A DNA stretch of 64,000 nt, taken from Labilibaculum manganireducens. Lineage in GTDB: Bacteria > Bacteroidota > Bacteroidia > Bacteroidales > Marinifilaceae. The DNA is taken from contig NZ_MVDE01000007.1 in NCBI RefSeq assembly GCF_002843385.1, positions 124,001 through 188,000 on the forward strand, written 5' to 3'. Within the stretch, counting starts at the first letter, position 1, and every line of letters begins with the position of its first letter. A program made the translations under genes and the position numbers. Below are positions 48,801 to 57,232 of the stretch, piece by piece. The notes beneath the pieces were generated by a model. That model saw only the letters and a list, made by a program, of their open reading frames with translations, did not search any database and had not been told where the DNA came from.

Positions 48801-50110
48801 TTTTCCGGCATAATATATTTTACATCAAATTTTTCTCTGGTAACCTTAATAACACCTGCATATTCACTGCCAATCCACAAATTTCCAAAACGATCTTCAT
48901 CAATAGATAATAAATAATCTGAAGCCGGGCTGTTTTCTACTTTATCATACAAATAATTGGTTAATACATCATTCTCCACATTATACTGATACAACCCATT
49001 TCCATAGGTGGTTATCCAGTAAATTCCTTCCGAATCAATTAAAACATTATATCTTCCATCATCAATAACACTGGCTACCTCCGGTGATATCAACTGCATC
49101 TCTTTGGTTTTGCCTGTAATAGGATTAGTATAAATCATCCGTCCTGAATCATCATACACCCAAATGCCTTTTCCGGCATCAACAATTATACGCGGAGCCA
49201 CAATAATAGGGTTTGAGCTACCTAAAGGATTTTTAGAAAATACACCCGTATTTACGTCAACTTTATACAATCCTTTTTCCAATGATGAAACAATCAAATT
49301 ATCTTTGTTCAGCTGTGCCATATCCCGAAGAGAACATCGCTCCGAAGATTTAAATGCCTCTAAAAACAGATGTTTCTTCAAATCATAACGACAAATCACA
49401 TCATCGGACATAAAATAAACAATTGAATTTAACTGCATCGCCTTTCGGAAAGCACCAAGATTCTCCTGATTGTAAAACTCATCTGCATTGCCCAATGAAT
49501 CAATTCTATTTAATCCCGAATCGCGGCCAACCCATACATTGTTTAAAGAATCTGCAAACACAAAATTCACTTTATTATCTGATAGTTTGCTTGAATTTGA
49601 TCCAGCATGAAAAGCAATAACAGGTGTCCCCGCCATATTTTTTTCGATTTTAACACAACCACTATCGCCCCATAACCAAACCTCCCCTTTTTGGGTTTCC
49701 AAATAATTAGTGAACAAAAGCGGTACTGTATTTCCTTCGTAACTAAATTCGATAAAACGTTCCAATTTGGGATTGTAACAATTAAATGAATTATCATAAG
49801 TTTTAATCCACAAAAAACCGTCCTTGTCTTCATGAATACTTCTGATTCTTTGATCGGTAATATTTTTGGGTCTTCCGGGTTCTGGTTTGTAGGTTATAAA
49901 CCGGGTTCCGTCATACCGCACCAAACCATCCAGAGTACCAACCCACAAAAAACCCATATTATCAACAACAATGCTTCGGGCTGTATTTTGAGGCAATCCG
50001 TCTTTGGTACTAATCTGACTAAATAGTATGGATTCCTGGGCACATAGCATGGAAGAAAAGAAAAGAGAAATTGTAAATATTCCAATGAAAATATTTTGCC
50101 TTTTATTCAT
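45827..50110 (-). CDS. Hybrid two-component system sensor/regulator (HTCS 2)
   Basis: 1427 residues from the ATG at 50110 (signal peptide MNKRQNIFIGIFTISLFFSS; an in-frame ATG at 50131 is less likely). The architecture is that of HTCS 1: repeated propeller blades (GFLWVGTLDGLVRYDG, GKIWLGTKNGSLYIYD), a Y_Y_Y domain, one membrane segment (ALYILIILGIAFVIIRFLL), HisKA with His about 930 in ISHEFRTPL, HATPase (NLLSNAFKF, DTGVGIPK, GTGIGLELV), a receiver (LIICDVKMPQMDG) and AraC helix-turn-helix (SEVSWQVGIEDPFYFSKCF). It is the probable sensor for the RG-I operons on both sides. Divergent from the GH43-like gene. Confidence 0.96.
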   Translation of the reverse strand: MNKRQNIFIGIFTISLFFSSMLCAQESILFSQISTKDGLPQNTARSIVVDNMGFLWVGTLDGLVRYDGTRFITYKPEPGRPKNITDQRIRSIHEDKDGFLWIKTYDNSFNCYNPKLERFIEFSYEGNTVPLLFTNYLETQKGEVWLWGDSGCVKIEKNMAGTPVIAFHAGSNSSKLSDNKVNFVFADSLNNVWVGRDSGLNRIDSLGNADEFYNQENLGAFRKAMQLNSIVYFMSDDVICRYDLKKHLFLEAFKSSERCSLRDMAQLNKDNLIVSSLEKGLYKVDVNTGVFSKNPLGSSNPIIVAPRIIVDAGKGIWVYDDSGRMIYTNPITGKTKEMQLISPEVASVIDDGRYNVLIDSEGIYWITTYGNGLYQYNVENDVLTNYLYDKVENSPASDYLLSIDEDRFGNLWIGSEYAGVIKVTREKFDVKYIMPEKDESIVASNNVKVIFKDSDGKIWLGTKNGSLYIYDDQLKNQKRIEKNINPYTIVEDDKGRIWVGTKGNGVYIYDKKSYQQYQHFVNEEEKVNSLCSNSIFDIIQDSEKRIWIASFGGGIDLVEESGNRFRFNHYLNNKGNISFVRCLLEDKKGLIWVGTYEGLICFQPEEFIKDQNVYTIYTYNPGHPEGLNCNDVKAIFEDSRGELWIGTAGGGLNLFDADSPDKQGSFVKYTKKEGLPSDIITSILESKDSVLWVSTESGLTHIEKGKNAFLTYQFSNSTYGDFYNENACLLKEDGEMLWGTLDGMLVLNPASIVVNQTVPLVQFTDFFVNDQRIEAGQADSPLKESISITDKIVLEHDQNTFTLNFACLDITDPSRNKYTYNLEPYDQYWSSPNSNNWATYKNMPSGNYKFQVKGANADGEWNNEIRTFQITVLPPVWRTNYAIALYILIILGIAFVIIRFLLRISSLNNAVKMEKQLTDYKLRFFTNISHEFRTPLTLIKGAVERMNDMKELPAEVSKNVSLLNRNTTQMSRLIDQLLEFRKLQNNVLTLNLEMTDISDFTRNAYYAFKEIAFQKNIEYQFEGINGKWDFYIDRNKVEKILFNLLSNAFKFTPAKGKITCRVVRDAHSGNCIISVIDTGVGIPKEKREFLFGRFMKLNTSAEGTGIGLELVKEFTETHKGKVKYSPNPEGGSIFTVELPSKKEVYSDVKFLDVVDAADKEVVQAEHNEDHVIQRPVNPHHWKILVIDDNYDIREYLKDELQHHFDIELAADGKEGLDKAIELNPTLIICDVKMPQMDGLEVTRRLKDNFETSHIPIILLTAMSSDTIKLQGSECGADEYIMKPFSFKYLLSRVYSLIDQRERLRKRFSVDIEVKKGLLSQGNKDQAFYDLINEIIDKHLAEPSFTVTEFTELAGQTRTIFYKKVKGLTGYSPNELIKIKRMKRAAELIIEDKYNVSEVSWQVGIEDPFYFSKCFKAQFGCAPSKYGK

Positions 50111-50298
50111 TTTATCATCCCTTAAGAACATACTGTTTTCTTTGATTTAGCAACAACTGTACTACAAAAATTAAAAATAGACAATTAAATAAAAATACCA
50201 TCTAAAACGGCATTTTTTACAGGAGTTTGTATGATAATCCATGATTATAATTATCCTTACATTTATCTTGTAATAAATTTTTTATAACTATATTTTTC

Positions 50299-51273
50299 AT
50301 GATCAATTTTAATTTCTTCAAACTAATCATCTGTCTTTTAATCCTTTTGCCTGGATGTTCTGAAAATCACAAAGACGTTTACTTATTTTCCTATTTCACA
50401 AACAATGGTCAGGATGGGCTTCATCTGGCCTATAGTTACGATGGCCATCAATGGGAAACAGTAAAGGATGGTAAATCATTATTAAAACCGGTTGTTGGTA
50501 AAGATCGTTTAATGCGCGACCCAAGCATCACCCAAGGGAAGGATGGAATATTTCGTCTTGTTTGGACAACAGGATGGTGGGATCAAGGAATTGGATACGC
50601 TTCCTCAAAAGATTTAATTCACTGGTCGGAACAAAAAAACATCCCTGTAATGGAGCATTTAAAAGAAACCAGAAACACCTGGGCTCCCGAAGTATTTTTT
50701 GATGATGCATCCCATTTATTTTATATTGTTTGGGCATCGACAATTCCCGGACAATTCCCGGAAATTGAAACCACAAGCAATGAAAAAGGGCTAAATCACC
50801 GACTATATTGCACAACTACAACTGATTTTAAAACTTTCTCTCCCACATCTCTCTTTTATGATCCGGGGTTTAGTGTCATCGATGGAGCCATTCTTAAAAC
50901 CGATTCAACCTACATGATGGTTATTAAAAATGAAATGTCGGTTCCTAAAGAGAAAAATTTACGCATTGTTTTCACAAAAAATCTGGCCGATGGGTTCCCA
51001 ACAAAGGTTTCTGATAATATTTCGGGGAACTCCTGGGTAGAGGGACCAACTCCATTAAAAATTGGGAAATACATTTACATCTACTTCGATAAATACAGAG
51101 ACAAAAAATATGGTGCCATACGTTCACTTGATGGAAAAAATTGGGAAGACATTTCAGAATCAATTAATTTACCAAGAGGCATTCGACACGGCACTGCATT
51201 TAAAGTATCTGAGAAAATACTGCATAATCTTCTGGACAATACTTCCGGTAAATCATTATATCCTTTTGAATAA
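50299..51273 (+). CDS. GH43-like five-bladed propeller lipoprotein
   Basis: 324 residues with a lipoprotein signal (LIICLLILLPGC). Propeller motifs are LMRDPSITQGKDGIFRLVWT (Asp), RNTWAPEVFFDD and FSVIDGAILKTDSTYMMVIK, consistent with a GH43-clan glycosidase such as arabinofuranosidase or galactosidase, but I do not see the usual subfamily signature clearly; the third position reads DGAI rather than the usual acid. It precedes rhaM by 31 bp in a two-gene unit tied to rhamnose or side-chain use. Confidence 0.72.
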   Translation: MINFNFFKLIICLLILLPGCSENHKDVYLFSYFTNNGQDGLHLAYSYDGHQWETVKDGKSLLKPVVGKDRLMRDPSITQGKDGIFRLVWTTGWWDQGIGYASSKDLIHWSEQKNIPVMEHLKETRNTWAPEVFFDDASHLFYIVWASTIPGQFPEIETTSNEKGLNHRLYCTTTTDFKTFSPTSLFYDPGFSVIDGAILKTDSTYMMVIKNEMSVPKEKNLRIVFTKNLADGFPTKVSDNISGNSWVEGPTPLKIGKYIYIYFDKYRDKKYGAIRSLDGKNWEDISESINLPRGIRHGTAFKVSEKILHNLLDNTSGKSLYPFE

Positions 51274-51304
51274 ATTAATTTCCAAATACAAAACTCCATA
51301 AAAA

Positions 51305-51619
51305 ATGAAACGATTAGCCTTTAAAATGCACCTCAACGAAGGTCAGAAAGAAGAATATAAAAAACGCCATAGTGAATTGTGGCCAGAGCTTAAACAATTA
51401 CTAAAAGAGGCTGGAGTAAATGAATACTCCATTTTTATAGATGAAGAAACAAATACTTTATTTGCATTTCAAAAGCTAAGCAGCAACGGAGGCTCGCAGG
51501 ATTTAGGACAAACTGAAGTTGTTAAAAAATGGTGGAAATTTATGGCAGATATAATGAAAACCAATGCAGACAACTCCCCCGTTTCAATTCCTTTAGAGGA
51601 AGTATTTTATCTGGAGTAA
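51305..51619 (+). CDS. rhaM: L-rhamnose mutarotase
   Basis: 104 residues, the normal length for the family. The alpha/beta ferredoxin-like fold shows MKRLAFKMHLNEGQKEEYKK, the active-site RHSELWPELK and WWKFMADIMKTN. It interconverts alpha- and beta-L-rhamnopyranose in the cytoplasm so that rhamnose released by GH106 can enter isomerase metabolism. No rhamnose isomerase, kinase or aldolase gene is in the window, so catabolism is encoded elsewhere. Confidence 0.93.
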   Translation: MKRLAFKMHLNEGQKEEYKKRHSELWPELKQLLKEAGVNEYSIFIDEETNTLFAFQKLSSNGGSQDLGQTEVVKKWWKFMADIMKTNADNSPVSIPLEEVFYLE

Positions 51620-51705
51620 AACACCCGAATCTTAAAAGAAAATTGGCCGCTAATAATTTATTGCGTGAACTCGCCGGAGCCCCATAAACATCCACTCACT
51701 AAAAA

Positions 51706-51733
51706 AACACTTTTCACAAGTAAAAAGTGTTTC
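51706..51733 (+). terminator. Probable terminator hairpin after rhaM
   Basis: AAACACTTTTCAC pairs with GTAAAAAGTGTTT across a two-base loop (one C-A mismatch). It is followed by a weak T-rich stretch. The 300 bp between rhaM and the ABC gene shows nothing else. Confidence 0.5.
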
Positions 51734-51920
51734 ATTCATTTAAAACTTTCGTTTTATGTGCTAAATTTTAAAACAGGAAAAGGAACAGATAAAATTTACT
51801 GCCTGTTGAATTTCATCTTTCAATATTAAAATCCTAAAAAGATAAATTATCTTTACTTCGATAAAAATTGAATGACTCCAAAGTTACCACTTGCAGAAAA
51901 TTTGCCCGGACAAACTTCTT

Positions 51921-53456
51921 ATGACCAATCAAACCATTATTTCTTTTGAGAATGTAAGAGTACAGTATCTTAATCAGATTCTTCTTGAAAACATTAATCT
52001 TTCGGTGAAAACAGGGCAACACTGGGCGATAATCGGAGCAAGTGGTTCGGGAAAAAGTGCTCTTCTAAAAACAATTGCAGGTAAATTTCATATCTCGCAA
52101 GGAGAATTCAGACATCCATTGCTGGATGAAAAAACAAAAAAACGAGATGGAAATCAAATTCTTTTTACCTGGAAGAGTTTAATCAGTCAGGTCTCAACAA
52201 AGCATAATTTTACAAATTTATCCAACACCACCAGTTTTTATTATCAGCAACGCTTTAACTCTGCAGATTCGGAGGACACTCAAACCGTTGAGCAGTATCT
52301 TTCAAAAATTGAAGCATCTGCACCCCCCGAAACGTGGACACTCAATAAGGTACTGGATCGCTTACATCTTCGAAACTTAAAAAATAAACACCTTATCAAG
52401 CTATCAAATGGGGAAACAAAAAGACTGCTTATAGCTAAGGCGCTGCTGAAAAATCCCACGCTGCTCCTATTGGACAATCCGCTTACAGGGCTCGATATTG
52501 CTATGAGAACAGACATTAATAATCTGATAACTGAAATATCTGATTCAGGTATTAGTATTGTTATGACTACCTCGCCCAACGAAATTCCGGAAGCAATTAC
52601 TCATGTTGCTGTTCTGAGCGAAGGAAGAATTACAAGCAGTCTCACCCGATCTGAATTTAAGCCTGAAAAAGTTAGTTTTTCAGCCATTTCTGAAATTGAC
52701 TCTCAGGAACTTAAAATGCTGCTGGCAACAAGCAAACAAGAGAATTTCGAAAACATTGTTGAAATGAAAGATGTAGTGATTAAATATGGTGAACACACCA
52801 TTCTTGATCATGTGAACTGGACTATAAAGCAAGGTGAGCGTTGGGCATTACTTGGTCATAACGGTGCCGGGAAATCAACTTTATTAAGCTTAATTAACGC
52901 AGATAATCCTCAGGCATATGCTAACAACATATCTCTTTTTGGTGTGAAAAGAGGAAGCGGAGAAAGCATTTGGGATATTAAAAAGAAAATTGGTTTCGTC
53001 TCTCCTGAATTCTTTCAATATTTCCCAAATGGAAATTCGTGCCTTCAGGTAATTGAATCGGGATTTCACAACACTTTAGGTCTCTTCCGAAAATCAAATC
53101 CTGCTAAAGCTGAAATTGCTAAACGTTGGATGCGGCTTCTTGAAATTGAGAGTTCTGCCACTCAAGGATTCAAAAATGTATCGGCAAGCACTCAACGCTT
53201 GTGCCTCCTTGCCAGAGCACTGGTAAAAAATCCACCATTACTGATATTTGATGAACCCACTCAAGGATTAGACCTTCACCAACAAAATAATTTCAAACGC
53301 ATTATTGAAAAAATATGCAGACACAGCAATGTAAGTCTTATATATGTAAGTCATTACAAATATGAAATACCGGAAAGTGTTCAATATACATTGAAATTAG
53401 AAAAAGGGAAACAAATTGAAGATGCAGAAAAAGCCGACTCTCAACTGCAAAATTAA
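51921..53456 (+). CDS. ModF/PhrA-like protein with two ABC ATPase domains
   Basis: 511 residues from the ATG at 51921, chosen because it starts the first ABC domain cleanly (MTNQTIISFENVRVQYLNQI). Domain 1 has Walker A IGASGSGKSALL, signature LSNGETKRLLIAKAL and Walker B LLLLDNP; domain 2 (from about residue 275) has LGHNGAGKSTLL, VSASTQRLCLLARAL and LLIFDEP. No membrane segments are present. This is the layout of ModF, named for molybdate and also called PhrA; the true function is unclear. In domain 1 the catalytic Glu after Walker B is Asn, so that site may bind but not efficiently hydrolyse ATP. A stand-alone gene. Confidence 0.85.
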   Translation: MTNQTIISFENVRVQYLNQILLENINLSVKTGQHWAIIGASGSGKSALLKTIAGKFHISQGEFRHPLLDEKTKKRDGNQILFTWKSLISQVSTKHNFTNLSNTTSFYYQQRFNSADSEDTQTVEQYLSKIEASAPPETWTLNKVLDRLHLRNLKNKHLIKLSNGETKRLLIAKALLKNPTLLLLDNPLTGLDIAMRTDINNLITEISDSGISIVMTTSPNEIPEAITHVAVLSEGRITSSLTRSEFKPEKVSFSAISEIDSQELKMLLATSKQENFENIVEMKDVVIKYGEHTILDHVNWTIKQGERWALLGHNGAGKSTLLSLINADNPQAYANNISLFGVKRGSGESIWDIKKKIGFVSPEFFQYFPNGNSCLQVIESGFHNTLGLFRKSNPAKAEIAKRWMRLLEIESSATQGFKNVSASTQRLCLLARALVKNPPLLIFDEPTQGLDLHQQNNFKRIIEKICRHSNVSLIYVSHYKYEIPESVQYTLKLEKGKQIEDAEKADSQLQN

Positions 53457-53576
53457 AAGAAGCAGAATCATTGTACTTTTTCCCAATAAAAACCACATAT
53501 ACAGCTATTTCCAAAAAACAATTGATGACCTGTAAAATTCGATTGACTGCTCTAAATCATTTTTCGTATAATATCT

Positions 53577-53606
53577 TTTGTAATCCGCTATTTTGTTTTA
53601 CTTTTG
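53577..53606 (+). promoter_or_regulatory. Bacteroidota-type promoter of tRNA-Ser
   Basis: TTTG (53577-53580) and the perfect -7 element TACTTTTG (53599-53606) are separated by 18 bases. The tRNA begins about 32 bp downstream. Confidence 0.7.
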
Positions 53607-53637
53607 TCCCGCACAATTATCCTAACAGATATTGCTT

Positions 53638-53722
53638 GGAGGGATGACAGAGTGGCCGATTGTGCATGCTTGGAAAGCATGTGTACCGCAAGGTACCGGG
53701 GGTTCGAATCCCTCTCTCTCCG
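53638..53722 (+). tRNA. tRNA-Ser (anticodon GGA)
   Basis: 85 nt. Acceptor GGAGGGA pairs with TCTCTCC (one G-T) plus discriminator G. The anticodon stem CATGC/GCATG encloses TTGGAAA, so the anticodon is GGA (serine). The long variable arm GTACCGCAAGGTAC and the T-loop GGTTCGAATCC are typical of type II tRNAs. CCA is not encoded. Confidence 0.97.
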
Positions 53723-53730
53723 CAAAAAAA

Positions 53731-53758
53731 AAAGCAGCTAATAAATAGCTGCTTTTTT
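53731..53758 (+). terminator. Terminator of tRNA-Ser
   Basis: AAAGCAGCTA/TAGCTGCTTT stem with a short ATAAA loop followed by TTT, directly after the tRNA. Confidence 0.85.
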
Positions 53759-54011
53759 CATGCACTAAACTCTCATATTTAATGGGATGCAGATGAAGTC
53801 ACGAAAAATTAATACCAAAGCTTAAAAGCTTTGCCTCCTAAAACACCAAACTAAAGTTAGGTAAATACCTGAAAATTCTTTTTGCTTGTGCCACTACTTC
53901 TTTAAAGACATAGAGCCCATTTGGAAAACAAACAGCACAAATAATCCCTATTATGGGGAGAAACACCTGGCAGACTTTTTGCCAATGCCCGGGGAGAGAA
54001 CACCATACTTT

Positions 54012-54971
54012 CTATTCAATTTTTAAATTCAACCTACGGGCGCGATCTTGAATCAAGGCGGTATAGGCTTCTTTCATTTTGAGAGGAAGGAAACTGCTTT
54101 CAATCAGATCAAACCAAGACGGGATCGTTTTTTCAAATTTTGCAAAGATATTATCCTGTGTTTTTTTCGGAATCTCAAACAGATTAAAGGCTGAAATGAA
54201 ATCTGTTCGTTTTATCTTTTTCTTTTTCGCATTCAGCGTTAGAGCCAGATCTTCATCATCATTTTCCATCACCAGTGCTGTTGAAAGCATATCGTATGCT
54301 GGTGTTAAAATATACCCCAGCGCAGGATTATTAATCAAAGAAAAGTTTTTTAAATGCATGTCGGCATTTCCGGTGAGAAAAGAGAAAAGAACCTGTTCGA
54401 AGAAATTCACCAAATCCAAACCTGGATTGGCAGAATATTTTGCAATTGCTTTTCCTATCTGCTCATAGGATCCCCGATATTTGAATTCTGTAAGTCTTTC
54501 GGTGAGCTGGCACATGTCTTCCATATGAATTTTCCTGCCTTCTACCCGATCGATTCTTTTGGTGATATAGGCAAGTCTGCCGTTTTTCAAACGAATTAAA
54601 GAATGAGGTACGGTTTCGATTTTAGAAAGCGTGGCCAAATTCATGGTTAGATCTTCCAATTCAGGCAAATTCGGGAATTGTTTTGTTGGTGGCTTTAAGA
54701 TATAGCCCCCCCATAAACCCACAATTGTAAAACGTCTTTCTTTATGATTTTCGGGATTCTTTGCAATTTCCAAAGAGAGTTTTGGCTGTACTCCAGTTAC
54801 TGCAATTTGACTTTTAATGACCTGATCAGCCAATTCCAGCATTTGCTCTTCAGTATATTCCAATTGAGGCACGAGCCTGGTGTTGAATATTTTTTTACAA
54901 CAGGCAGGGTGCAAATCAATTTGTCCTTCCTGTAAGGGTTTGTAGCAATATAGACAGGTGTTTGTTTGCAT
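54012..54971 (-). CDS. hipT: HipT/HipA-like serine kinase toxin (large subunit)
   Basis: 319 residues. A short Cys-rich N-terminus (CLYCYKPLQEGQIDLHPACC) precedes the HipA kinase fold: glycine-rich segment VTGVQPKLSLEI (about residue 58), GGYILKPP, catalytic loop LTGNADMHLKNFSLI and metal site YILTPAYDML. It lacks the HipA N-subdomain 1, which is encoded separately just upstream. This is the organisation of tripartite HipBST systems, where HipT phosphorylates an aminoacyl-tRNA synthetase (TrpS in the E. coli O127 example); the target here is unknown. At the position of the SxS autophosphorylation motif it reads AVT. Confidence 0.88.
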   Translation of the reverse strand: MQTNTCLYCYKPLQEGQIDLHPACCKKIFNTRLVPQLEYTEEQMLELADQVIKSQIAVTGVQPKLSLEIAKNPENHKERRFTIVGLWGGYILKPPTKQFPNLPELEDLTMNLATLSKIETVPHSLIRLKNGRLAYITKRIDRVEGRKIHMEDMCQLTERLTEFKYRGSYEQIGKAIAKYSANPGLDLVNFFEQVLFSFLTGNADMHLKNFSLINNPALGYILTPAYDMLSTALVMENDDEDLALTLNAKKKKIKRTDFISAFNLFEIPKKTQDNIFAKFEKTIPSWFDLIESSFLPLKMKEAYTALIQDRARRLNLKIE

Positions 54972-55029
54972 TGGATGTGAGATTTGAGATAAAAGATGAA
55001 TTACGGTTCCATTATAGTTCAGATGTCTG

Positions 55030-55356
55030 TTATCCGTTGTTGGTTACAGCAATGATGCTGACAGCACCAATGCAATCTTTACAACAGGCTAGTAAGAGAC
55101 CCATGCGATCGGTTTCGCGCAGTTTCCAGTTTTTTTCTGCGATATCAAGCAACCACCCTTCGGGAATCAGTCCATCGAAAAAAGGAAACATACTTGTGCT
55201 CCTGTATGGTTTATCACTTACGGGCAAGCTTAGGCTCACCGATTCCGGATTTTCCAACTGGAGATAATCCTCCTCATACGCAAAAACAAATCCCTCTTCA
55301 TTTTCGATGATGGTGCCTGCCCACTGATCGTGCATATAAACTTTTGCTTTTCGCAT
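55030..55356 (-). CDS. hipS: HipS-like antitoxin (HipA N-terminal subdomain)
   Basis: 108 residues corresponding to the HipA N-subdomain 1: KVYMHDQWAGTIIENEEGFV, SLSLPVSDKPY, FPFFDGLIPEGWLLDI and DRMGLLLACCKDCIGAVSI. In HipBST systems this separate small protein is the antitoxin that neutralises HipT. It starts 3 bp after hipB and ends 58 bp before hipT. The start at 55356 gives the typical family N-terminus. Confidence 0.88.
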   Translation of the reverse strand: MRKAKVYMHDQWAGTIIENEEGFVFAYEEDYLQLENPESVSLSLPVSDKPYRSTSMFPFFDGLIPEGWLLDIAEKNWKLRETDRMGLLLACCKDCIGAVSIIAVTNNG

Positions 55357-55359
55357 GAC

Positions 55360-55563
55360 TTAGATTTTTTTACTTACAGGAACCGGCCCCAACTCCTGAC
55401 CAAACAAGTTTAAGACCTGATTGACTTTGTCCATGCGCAAAGATTCTTTGCCTTGCTCCAGGTCGCGAATAAAACGTATTCCTACTCCAGCTTTATCCGC
55501 CAAATCCTGTTGAGTCAGGTTCAGTAATTTTCTTTTCTCTTTTGTGAAAACAGATAATGACAT
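55360..55563 (-). CDS. hipB: HipB-like Xre-family DNA-binding protein
   Basis: 67 residues, a single helix-turn-helix domain: RKLLNLTQQDLADKAGVGIRF then FIRDLEQGKESLRMDKVNQV. It should bind the three inverted repeats upstream and autorepress the operon. First gene of hipBST. Confidence 0.9.
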   Translation of the reverse strand: MSLSVFTKEKRKLLNLTQQDLADKAGVGIRFIRDLEQGKESLRMDKVNQVLNLFGQELGPVPVSKKI

Positions 55564-55581
55564 GTGCGAGATATTTAATTA

Positions 55582-55684
55582 TTTATACCTTATCGGGTAT
55601 AAATATACAACATTCTACAAAACTATACCTTATCGGGTATAAAATAATATCTACAGGAGTGATTTATACCTTTTCGGGTATAGT
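55582..55684. promoter_or_regulatory. Three evenly spaced operators of the hipBST operon
   Basis: TATACCttatcGGGTATA occurs at 55584-55601 and 55624-55641, and TATACCttttcGGGTATA at 55665-55682. The start-to-start distances are 40 and 41 bp, about four helical turns, so bound dimers would lie on the same DNA face. They begin 21 bp upstream of the hipB start. The remaining sequence up to 55987 shows no gene or other signal that I can support. Confidence 0.85.
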
Positions 55685-55987
55685 TTTAAATAAATCAATA
55701 AGAAGTTGATTTATTTTAAAGGCTGTTAGATCTGAAAAAAGACGTTGACAGATTGGTTTTTGTATTTTTATTGAAATTGTTAAGTGTCCCATGCCAGACG
55801 GGCTGTTCTTTTATTCATTCGTAAATTTTACGGGTATTCTATGAGCTCGAAAAGCTTAGTTATCAGTAACTCAAAAGAAACAAAAAATCAAGGCTGCGGC
55901 GCTCTGTGCCTCATTACGTTTTAAAATCTGTAAAAAATAATGCTCTTATCTGGAATGAAAGCATCAAGATGTTAAAATCTCTTCCTG

Positions 55988-57232
55988 CTACAGGTCTGCT
56001 TCATCAGCGATCTCCTCTAAATCATCTTCTAACAGCGCTTTTCCTTTTCTCATGTATTCATTAAATGCATCCCAATTATAGGTGTCTTTTTCGTTTCTGT
56101 TGATGTGTTTCGCCACATCAAAAAGATAATCCAAACCACATTCTTTAAAAAGGGTAAAAATTCCTTGTTCAGGATTCATTTCGCTGGAAGCAAACACTTC
56201 CAGTTTGGCAATGTTCCAATAAGTAATTTCCTCTTTGCTTAAGCCTGATAATTTTTCCAGCTTATCACCTTCGGGAGTGCCACGCTGTGTCACGAAAAGA
56301 AAAGTGCTGATAACAAGCTTGTCACCCACCGGCCCGGCAATAAAATACCCCAACTTAAAATCTTTGTAACAAATCGGAAACAATACATTTCTACGATAAA
56401 TAAAAGGCTCTTTATTCCTCATACTAATACCGATGTAACTTTGTGCAGCATCCTCTCCAATGGGTGCAGTCCGGCTTAGATATCTTATCAGTGCATGATT
56501 TTGAATGCAGACAGGAAGTTCTTCCTCATCTCCTTTGTATAAGCCGGATAACTTCGCAGCCGAAATGCTGATCCATTGAGGTTCATCATTTACACTTTGG
56601 CAGCCTATCTGATAAACAATTCTTTTGATCCCATTTATTTTCACTTTACTAACCCGTGGTTCAACGCTACATATCTTTAGAGTATGATACAAGCCATGCA
56701 CATCATCTTTTCTGTATTCATATGAAGTTTTGAAAGTGTGCATGGTTGTCGTAAATGGATTTGAAACAATAAGTATCCTGTTGTAATTCCAATACAAATC
56801 CGATATTGGGTTTTCAATTTTAGCAAAATGCCTAAATAATACATGCAAAGACTTTTTGATTTCAGCAGCTCTTGTTTCAGGAACATAGGAGTGCCATGCT
56901 ATGAACCGCTCAACGGCCACCATAGCAATCACCGAAACCGGATTTTGTCCTTCTACCAAAACGGATTTTTCCTGCTGGCAAAACAACTGACAGAAATGCT
57001 TGTAGTATTTCATTTTCTCTCTACTGATCTTATGCCCTGCCATCAATTTCGGCTCCATAAAATGCATGCGAAGCCTGTAAATTTCTTTTATCTCCTGCTG
57101 ACTTAGTATGCATAAAGCATCGGCACAACCAAGTAATTGGCACACTTGTTTTATCCGATTAAAATTGACATTTATGGCCACACTTTCGTTGTACTTTACA
57201 GCGGGTGTTTTCCTTTTTCCTTTCTTACTCAT
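55988..57232 (-). CDS. Protein of unknown function, paralogue B of a two-gene pair
   Basis: 414 residues from the ATG at 57232, chosen because it matches the start of its neighbour (MSKKGKRK versus MSKKRKK) and overlaps the neighbour's stop by 8 bp (ATGAGTAA). No family recognised. Landmarks shared with paralogue A are GLYKGDEEELPVCIQNHALI (about residue 250), GTPEGDKLEKLSGLSKEEIT (about 325) and an acidic C-terminal tail. Predicted soluble, with no signal peptide or membrane segment. The HALxRxxxR-like motif slightly resembles small nuclease toxins, but this is not enough for a call. It lies between hipBST and the CRISPR-cas operon, transcribed away from the latter. Confidence 0.75.
   Translation of the reverse strand: MSKKGKRKTPAVKYNESVAINVNFNRIKQVCQLLGCADALCILSQQEIKEIYRLRMHFMEPKLMAGHKISREKMKYYKHFCQLFCQQEKSVLVEGQNPVSVIAMVAVERFIAWHSYVPETRAAEIKKSLHVLFRHFAKIENPISDLYWNYNRILIVSNPFTTTMHTFKTSYEYRKDDVHGLYHTLKICSVEPRVSKVKINGIKRIVYQIGCQSVNDEPQWISISAAKLSGLYKGDEEELPVCIQNHALIRYLSRTAPIGEDAAQSYIGISMRNKEPFIYRRNVLFPICYKDFKLGYFIAGPVGDKLVISTFLFVTQRGTPEGDKLEKLSGLSKEEITYWNIAKLEVFASSEMNPEQGIFTLFKECGLDYLFDVAKHINRNEKDTYNWDAFNEYMRKGKALLEDDLEEIADEADL

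Noticed and set aside
53459-54011. Integration site at the tRNA-Ser 3' end
   Set aside because: The tRNA is intact, and neither a repeated 3' end nor an integrase is seen in the window.
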